Positions 56,501 through 64,000 of a stretch of 64,000 nt of DNA are shown piece after piece. This stretch comes from Schistocephalus solidus. Its lineage: Eukaryota > Platyhelminthes > Cestoda > Diphyllobothriidea > Diphyllobothriidae. The position numbers and the translations under genes were made by a program. The notes under the pieces are model-generated. The model did not search any database. It was not told where the DNA came from and was given only the letters and a program-made list of their open reading frames with translations. The DNA is taken from assembly GCA_017591395.1 (NCBI GenBank), contig WEDG01003982.1:1-64000 (forward strand). Reading direction: 5' to 3'. Position 1 is the first letter of the stretch. Each line of letters opens with the position of its first letter.

Positions 56501-56850
56501 CCTTGTGAACTGAATGTCGGAGAAGCTGTCGTTAAACAGGCCTTGAAAGTCTGATAGTCAGCTCTTTTCAGTTATAACTAACTTGTCGTCCACGGAGCAG
56601 TGTCAAAACGCAGATTCAAAGTGGTTTAGAGCGACTTTTTCCAGCTGAAATGACTGCTGAGAGCAGAACATGGGGTACCGATAAATTAACCTAAGAAACA
56701 CCTGGTAAACACTGGCCATTTGGTGGATCCAATGGCTACGTTTAAGGCCCTAATTCATGCGATGCCTGAACGTCTCCTACGCTTTTCAGAAGCCGCTGCG
56801 ATACGGAGAAGAAGACCAGAACGGTGTTAGCAGTTGGGTCACGTGATCCG

Positions 56851-59627
56851 CCTCGCACTGTCATGATAAGAGTCAGTGGGAGAAATAACCTCAGACCACC
56901 TTCCGTCCCCTCACTCCGAGCTACTTGACTGACTCGTGTCCCATGCTGTGCGGCGTCAAGCCCGCTTGACGGGGTTTCGCCGTAAACAAAACAGGATTAC
57001 CTACACAAATTCTTACCCTTCCCCCCAACCCCTCGCACCATGCCCACTCCTGTGTCTAATATTCGCTACCGCTGATGTGCCTATCCCGTTCGGTCGCCCT
57101 GGGCTGTTTGCTTATTGAACAGTCAATTTTATAAATATAAAATTACCGTGTACAAATTGAAGAAGAACTCACAAAGTTTATGACCATTAAATTCTTGATG
57201 TTTCACCACATTTGCCTTGCTTGAATATTCATCTTAGAACACATTTCCGGCTCCCACGCACGTCAGGAGGGTAAGCGATGCTGCTCCTATATTCCAGTAT
57301 TAGTCAATACTCGAGTTGGCCTGGGTGACTCACGTGATTGTAAGTCACCCTCTCGCAGGGTTTTCCGTTAGAGGTTGGAGGCAAGGGCGTGGGGATTATT
57401 TCAGTGTGCACAAACGCATCAGATTTACCCCGCTGGTCGAAGGCGGTTACTGAGGTGTGGTTGCTGTGCTGAGTACGGCGTCATGGCGCCACAGATGAGT
57501 GGCGAAACAGAAGTATCAACCAGGCTCACCGATGCATTTGGTAGGGACTGTCGTGTATTGCTCATCGAGACTGTGTCGCCCATTTTGCCTCTCCCCGCGA
57601 GTCAGTCTGCGGCAGGGTATTGTTGTGCAGCGGATATCGAGGTACATCAATGAACCGTGATTGACCGTGAATCTATTAAAATGTTGTTGATGCAAGTAAA
57701 TTAACGTGTTTCGGTTAATGAATGTCCACTTTGTTCGCACCACTTAGCTAGTTTTGCTGAGCCGCAGGTAAGCAGTAGGAAAATACTCCAAACAAATCAG
57801 TGTGTGAAGGTCCCTCTTCGACGTGGGCATGGTAAAGACGAGACTAGTCTCTTCGTGGATTGATACTGAATATGTAGCCCGCGCAGGTACTCGCATTGTG
57901 ACTAGTAGTGATGCAGCAAAAAGTTGGACCGAGAGCTTTGGACCGAGTTCCATGGCACAATGGGACATGCGTGTACTGTTCCGTAACCAGACCAATGAAG
58001 GACCCTCCCATGCTTGTTATTTTTCTCCATTGCGACCGAAAGGATGCCGGGTTCGTGTCGTAGCGCTAAATCATCAACTAGTCGGAATTCGAATAGTAGT
58101 TCATTTGGGCTTGGGCTTGGGAGATGGCTGACTGACGGCCGTTAGTAGTCCAGCAACGACTCTCAAAGTCCCTCCTGTTTTTTGCAGGTTTTCGTTCAAA
58201 TAAAAATCTATGAAATCAACGAACATGGCCGTTCTTGTGTGCATACGCATAAACACAAAATGCATTAGACTAAGTGTTGTAGTGTATATGGAATGAAAAA
58301 TGTGACTGTTGAAGGAAGTAAAAAAACTCGGAAAATTAAAATCCGAAAAGCGATTATTTCGAACATTTTTCAAGATGGATCATTAACAAGGAGATTCCAG
58401 GCTGGATGCAAGGCACCTTTTGTGCGTTGAAGCAACCCCTCTACGATGTTGATCAGTTCCGACTGAGATAACAACCTACTGAACTGCATTAACGGTCTTT
58501 TGTGCATATGGGATTTGCAAAGAAGTTGTAGAGCACCATTCACTTCGAAGTGTTTAGTATTTTTTTCTGGGTAAATTGGCGTTATGTTGATGACACATTT
58601 GTCTCCCCCAATAGACATCAGGCTGGCAAATTTGTAACTGCCTTTAGCACTATTTGAACAGCATGCAGACCACAGCTTAATCTACATCGCATGTACTTTA
58701 ACCAGATTTACTCGCATAACGAAGCTCTGTGGAAAAGCAGGCAACATAATCCGACTAATAGTGTAAGTTAACTTCGACCACTGCATTCAAACAGAAACAT
58801 GAATTGACACTTGTCGCTTTACAAGAACTGAGCGATTAGGTTCCACTTGCAGGACCAAAAAAAACATCCGAAAATAACAAAGTAAAAGATTCAGCATGAC
58901 ATAAATCTGGAAGTTTTTACCTTCCCCCCGCCCTGTTTTGATGTTGCATATTACCTTTAATACGTCTCCGTCTTGACCTGACAAACTCATAATCACTGTT
59001 GGTATAACCAAGAGACAAAATTTTCCATGCCATGATCACTGGATTATTCAGGCTATGGGCGCCACCTATGCTATCCACTCGGTGCGACTCGGGCCCAGCC
59101 AAGGACACACGGCCTCTGTCCTCATTCTTCCCCTCCCACGCTTCCCAGCATTTTCAGACTACTAAATCGCTCATGTTATTGTTAAGTCTCTGGAGCTGGA
59201 CTCCCGTACAAAGCTGAAAGCTCGGGTTATTACTATTGCTTTTGATCACCCCTACCTACTGTAGCCATTCTATCCTGGCCACTGAGGTGGTAATTACACC
59301 AATCCGTAGATGGCGAATGTGGGAGTGACCAATTTACTGCATTAAATAAGCGTTTACTGTGCTGGCTAGGAACCCTTAACTAGCGTCACGAGTCTGTATT
59401 ATAACCCGTAGTCTAGGATCTGTGCCAAACCCACTGTTTTTTCAAAGTGCAACAGTCAACAACCCGAAATTCAGCCGATGTCTGGCCTCTCGGTTAGACG
59501 ACCCCTCTCCCTGTCTCCAGGTCATTCACCCCCAGCCAACTGTTCAAGACGCACGGACCTTGCAGTTTGGTCGGATTCGACATGTGCACAGCCATTCCTA
59601 CCCCCACTTGAGTATGCCACCACTCGA
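56851..59627. other. No recognisable gene
   Basis: 2.8 kb without a coding or repeat signal that I can support. The open frames (up to 102 codons) have no domain. Confidence 0.4.
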
Positions 59628-60489
59628 CAGTTCGGCCGTCGATTACGCCGAGGTTCACCGAATGCTCCACGGAAGGGTGGTGTAGGTACGGTGACTTGCG
59701 CGTGATTTAGTTCAAAGTGATAGTAGGCTTGTGCTGCATCTACCGCACTCTCTCCTCCTCCGCCACCTGAGCCCGGTGTCAAGACAGAGTCAAGAAGACC
59801 GGAGATGGGAGAGGGCGCAGGCGGCTGGTGCGGCCGGAGCAACCCTGGGCGTGCAACCACACCTGGCTCGGATTCCACGGAGTGGGAGTGCCATAAAGGC
59901 CACATTAAGAAGGAGCCATTGCAGCCTGACTCTCAGTCTGCCAGTCAGCCACTCCACACAAAACAAACATTGGGCTGCCATGCGATCCGAATGTTCCCGT
60001 CAGTTGGCAACCTTCCAAGCCACGGCTTTTAGCGCACCGTGATAGTTTCAAGCGCGTCAGATTGTTTATAGTGAGGGAAATGCGCTGAGCTGTCGACCTC
60101 ACTGCCTCCCCCACTCCCACAATCAGACCACTGTCCGAGTCGGTCAGTTGTCTGATTTGGGAGTGGGCGCTTTGGCTAACGGTTCGGCGTACCCGTCTTC
60201 GCGCGCCACCGCACGACCTGGCCCCCATAGTGCACACACCAGGATTCACTAAATCAGGGGATATGGAGGAGCCATCGCCGCCTGACTCGCAGTCCACTGG
60301 TCAGCCACTCGACACGCACAGCACATACACTGGACCGACTGCGTGGTCTGGTGTAAGCGTCAGATTGGCAGCCCTTCAAGCCATGGTTTCTAAGAAAGCC
60401 TGATATTCTCAGGTATGTGATGATGTTGATGCTTTTGTCTATGTTTTGGTGTAGGATTGTGTGCGCTGATGTGGCTTAGCCTCCGGTGG

Positions 60490-61355
60490 TTTACCGCCGG
60501 TTGTCATGGAGGCGCATGTGTCCTAATAGTCCCATGCGGTGTGTAAATGTGCTTGAGCAGTGAGGGCAGTGGAGGCGGGTGCGTCGAGTGTATGTCGGTG
60601 CCCCAGGCACTAGTTCACCATTCTCCGTGCCATGGATTTGCAGGTGACTCACCAGGCTGATGTGTGAGTTGAAGTGGCGGGCACAGTGTGGGCAGGAGAA
60701 ATCGGGAGAGGCTGGGGGATGCCATTCATGTTAGTGGGGGTGGCAGTGGCGGTAAGAATAGCAGGAGCGGAGGGTGTGCATGGGGTATCGGTGTTGTCGG
60801 AATTGCGGGGAATTCTGTTGTCCTGGATGCGCATGGGACTGAATAGGCCCATGCGATGAGTGAATGCGCGAGGAAACTAAGGGCAGTGGTGGCGGCGATC
60901 TCTGCTGAGTTGGTGCTCCATGCACGGGTTAACCAGTCTCTGTACGATGGATTCGCAAGTGACCGACCAGATCGGTGCGTGAGGTAAATGTGCGGAAGCA
61001 TTGAGGACAGTTTAGGAGAGAGTCCCCATCGCTGGTGGTGGCGGCGGCGGTGCTGGAGGTAACAGGTGATGAGGATTGGGATGTGCTCTCTGTGATGGTG
61101 GTAGTAATGGAATCGATGCCAGGAGTGAGGGTGGGGAGTCCGAAGGAGGATGGCAGAATTCGACGTAGAAGTTGGAACGGTTGGATTGTTGGTGCATTGC
61201 GTCCGAAGATGTCTGACCAGGCCGATTCGCGCGCGGAAGGTTCGTTGACAGCGCGGGCATGTTCGCAGGGACTGGGCATCGGCGGTGTTGGTCCGGGGCG
61301 CTGACGACTTTCGTGCCACTCTTTTGGTTTGCGGCTGCGATCCGGTTGGCCTCAT
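60490..61355 (-). pseudogene. LINE I zinc-finger tail, five fingers
   Basis: Fingers on the minus strand: CPRCQRTFRARIGL (near 61250), CPQCFRTFTSRTDL (near 61000), one with a stop between the cysteines (near 60870), FSCPHCARHF (near 60690) and CPHCSSTFTHRMGL (near 60550). The same order as LINE G. Confidence 0.7.
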
Positions 61356-61457
61356 AGATTGCTGAACCAGTCTGCATGGATCTTCTCCATGCCTGTCAAT
61401 TCACGGCGAGGTCCTCCCTGGTCGCTGGGTTGATTTGTAGTTGCTTCAGCGATTTCT

Positions 61458-62083
61458 TCAAAGTGTCCTTGTAACGTCGTTTTTGACCTCATTTCGGCGA
61501 GAACCCGTAGCGACATCTCCGTAGAAAAGCGTTTGGGTAATCACTCTTCGTCCATTCTCACCAGGTGGCAACTTCATCGCGATTGATCTTGCCGCAGCAT
61601 AGCGTGGATGCTGAGGATTCCAGTCCGCTCCAGGACTTCCGTGTCTGGGATCCTGTCTTGCCATCTCAGCTTTAGTATTCTGCAGAGGCAGCTGAGATGG
61701 AAGTGATTCGGCTTCCTGGCTTGGCTCGATTAGACGGTCCAGTTTTCCGCTCCGTAAAGTAGTGTCGTCAAGATGACGGCCTCGTACATCTTCATTTTGG
61801 TGTTCAGGTGAATACCGTGGTGATTCCACACGGAGGCCTGCAGCCAGCCGAAGGCCTGACTGGCTTTGGAGATCCATTGGTCAACCTCGTCATCGATTCT
61901 CATGTTGCGTGACAGCGTGCTTCCCAGATAAGCGAAGGTTTCCAAATTTTTGACTTGAGCACCGTTAACATTGATTCGGGGAGCATTGTATTCCACGCTG
62001 GGTGGCGGCTGGTGCATGAAAACCGTTTTGGCTGTACTGATTTTTAATCCGAAATTGGTGCAGCCTGCGGCGAAGAGGTCCAT
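61458..62083 (-). pseudogene. LINE I post-RT block
   Basis: [17 protein letters not shown] is followed by [37 protein letters not shown] and [12 protein letters not shown], then a frameshift. Same block as LINE H 53190-53766. Confidence 0.8.
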
Positions 62084-62935
62084 GCTCCTTTGTATTTCCT
62101 CTTATGTCTTTGCATTGAGTGTGCAGTCGTCAGCGAAGAGAAGTTCGTGGATGGTGGCTGTGGAGACAAGCAAGCGAAATTGCATCTATCGTTGGATGAC
62201 GAGTCGGCCGTCCATCTGGTAGGCGATGCGAATCCCGGGGCGTTCTTCACGGTAGGCGTCCGTTAGCATGGCAGAGAACATGAGACTGAAGACGGTGGGG
62301 GTCAGTAAGCAGCCCTGCTTCACTCCGTTGGTCACTGCGAACGCTTCGGATACCGTCCCGTTGTCAGTTATTCGCACCGTCATTCTGTCATGAAGCTGAC
62401 GCACCATGTGCGTGAACCAGTCAGGACAGCCGAATTTCTGCATGACTTTCCACAGTCCATCGCGATTCCCCGCGTCAAAGGTTTCCATCAGATCCACGAA
62501 GGTATTGTAAAGGTGAGTTAGCATCTCCTGGCACTTCTATTGCAGCTGGCGGGCGGTGAAGATCATGTCGGTTGTTCCGCGGTGTCGGCGAGCGCCCCAT
62601 GGGCTTTCCGGGAGCAGTCCCTGCTCTAGGTGACCATTCAGGCGATTGAGAAGGATACGGGCGAAGATATTCCCGGAGAGTTTGAGCAGCGATATGCCTC
62701 TGTGCTAATCACGGAGTTGCCGGTTCCCTTCCGCTTGTAAAGGTGGACGATGGTTGCGTCTTTGAAATCCTGAGGAACTTGTCCTTGGCGCCACATCTCC
62801 TGGAAGAGTGTTGTGAGTTCTGCCATCAGCCGGGGTCCACCGTGCTTGTAGATTTCCGGTGGGATTGCGTCGGATCCCGGTGCTTTACCGCTGGAAATCT
62901 GCTGCACGGCCGGGATGGTTTCTGGTAGGGAAGTG
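62080..62935 (-). pseudogene. LINE I reverse transcriptase
   Basis: SSGKAPGSDAIPPEIYKHGG and FKDATIVHLYKRKG are intact. Motif A reads DLMETFDAGNRDGLW, motif B GVKQGCLLTPTVFSLMFSAM. The active-site block falls in a shifted frame near 62130 (ELLFADDCTLNA-like on the minus strand). Confidence 0.75.
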
Positions 62936-63074
62936 GGCAGAGATACGGACATATTGATGCAGAGATTTTTCTGCCTTCAGTTAACCAGAAATGCTTATGA
63001 CCCATGTAGCAGGTCCCGCCGGCGAACCCTTTTTGATGTTTGTGTTTCCATTCCCAAATGAGGGTCAGTCCGAC
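62936..63074. other. Short spacer between LINE copies
   Basis: Unassigned. Confidence 0.3.
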
Positions 63075-63290
63075 CGACAATTCCAGCACGGTCTACCGCG
63101 TGCCCCACAGCATGGTGGGAGCAGGGACGGTGACTTTCGCTTGAATCGGTTTATAGTGATAGTGGACTTATGCAGCACCTATCGCACGCTCTCTCTCTCT
63201 CTCTAACTCTCTCGCCCTACACACCTGGGCCCTGTGTCAGGATAGAGTGAAGAAGACCGGAGGTGGGATCGTGCGCCGGTGGCTTGGCAT
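63075..63290 (-). repeat. LINE G-type 3' module, diverged
   Basis: 'ccgaccgacaattccagcac', 'gcagggacggtgactttcgc' and 'gaagaagaccggaggtggga' match the family terminus, with a CT microsatellite expansion at 63188-63213. Confidence 0.65.
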
Positions 63291-64000
63291 AAAACCCCAT
63301 CTAGGCATGCCATAACACCCGCAGGTCTGCGTAACAAAGTGCAATGATTTAACGCAGTGACGCGTAAGCTGGGACGGATCCCAACTGAGTGGGATTGCCA
63401 CAATGTAAACTGGGACCATGGGGTTTGCGTAAATCGAGCCGCGTACGCGAGAGTTCCAAGGGGTCGATAACACGAACTTCCCAAAGTCACAGATTGGGTT
63501 GGACAAGCTTTACTGAGACTAGAGAACGTACAGAAAGCTCAGCAAGCAGCTTCCGCAATCGCTCTGACCAGACAAGTGTCAGTGGAAGTGCACCCGCACG
63601 AGCCTTCATCCAGCTGCGGCCAATCGGTAAAAAGAGAAACATCCATTGGCGTCAGAGCGTTGGCGGAGGTTGTCACACGCGCGTAGGCAATGCTTGGCAG
63701 GCGAAGGCGACATGAGTCAGCGGTGGCCCTGACCACCGTAACAGTGGGCAGCTACAGTACTCCCGGCTAGAACATCTTTGTGGCGCCACTGGACGCCATG
63801 GTCAAGTGCTGCTTCAGGCCGCCCCCTTTCTAGTCGGGATGCACTTTGGGACTTTATGCAAATTTTAACTGATTGACACCCTTTGCAGTTCTGACCGTTG
63901 TTTCTTGACCTAAAAATCGTTAAGGACACACTTTTTTGCTTTGGAGCACATGCGAGATGCGGGCCTGTGTGCAGTAGCGCAATATTACATCCATATGGTC
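63291..64000. other. No recognisable gene
   Basis: Unassigned to the window end; an open frame at 63389-63715 (108 codons) has no domain. Confidence 0.4.

Larger units (their letters stand above)
55430..56850 (-). mobile_element. Penelope-like element L
   Basis: The minus strand carries an RT thumb at about 56500-56294 and a GIY-YIG domain at 56114-55608. It differs clearly from K1/K2 in sequence, so a second family. Confidence 0.75.
59628..62935 (-). mobile_element. LINE I, 5'-truncated RTE-like copy
   Basis: The minus strand reads RT (62935-62080), the post-RT block (62080-61380), five zinc fingers (61300-60490) and the 3' UTR to the family terminus at 59628. It begins near SLPETIPAVQQISSGKAPGS, where G continues upstream. 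Confidence 0.8.

Noticed and set aside
60726..61355. Long open frame of 209 codons on the minus strand
   Set aside because: It begins with real finger 1 but then follows a shifted frame of the LINE I finger region; the long Ser/Thr/Pro-type codon bias keeps several frames open.
1..64000. CRISPR arrays, prokaryotic operons
   Set aside because: No regularly spaced short repeats; the window has spliceosomal introns and eukaryotic retroelements throughout.

Overview
The window is eukaryotic and fits a flatworm, most likely a diphyllobothriidean tapeworm (Spirometra/Dibothriocephalus type). The reasons are introns of 30-39 nt beside kilobase introns in one gene, a dense load of decayed CR1/jockey-like and RTE-like LINEs and Penelope-like elements, and a repeat ending in a 'gacggtcgaactg'-type terminus that I associate with these worms. 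The species is inference; the exon and repeat structure is read from the sequence.

One host gene is clear. An 11-exon plus-strand gene at 30037-41398 encodes an ortholog of NCKIPSD/SPIN90 (SH3 domain plus the SPIN90/Dip1 armadillo-like domain that activates the Arp2/3 complex). The exons join in phase to 2073 nt (690 codons plus stop) and include a 10-nt micro-exon. An open frame at 1-387 may be the last exon of a gene to the left; I do not recognise it.

Layout. 1-1500: possible exon end, a tRNA-like relic, then nothing. 1500-7825: a decayed CR1-like LINE (B) split by an antisense copy (A, 2154-3998) with a 5-bp target duplication. 7960-11590: three further LINE fragments. 11600-18735: another LINE (C), split at 13598/15919 by a 2.3-kb DNA transposon with TA duplication that carries a spliced DUF4806-like gene. 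20205-22285: an antisense LINE of the A/B family. 23219-28543: a nearly full-length RTE-like LINE (G) on the minus strand, with a C-terminal C2H2 zinc-finger array and a 16-bp candidate target duplication. 28560-41400: the SPIN90 locus. 41400-64000: SINE-like composites that share the 3' end of LINE G, a 1.16-kb near-identical direct repeat pair, a 54-bp-armed inverted repeat, a head-to-head pair of Penelope-like elements, a third Penelope-like element, and two 5'-truncated RTE-like LINEs (H, I).

The transposable elements form a nested record: insertions can be ordered and several empty sites reconstructed. Nearly all element reading frames are broken, so they are given as mobile elements or pseudogenes. 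I found no CRISPR array, no rRNA and no intact tRNA.
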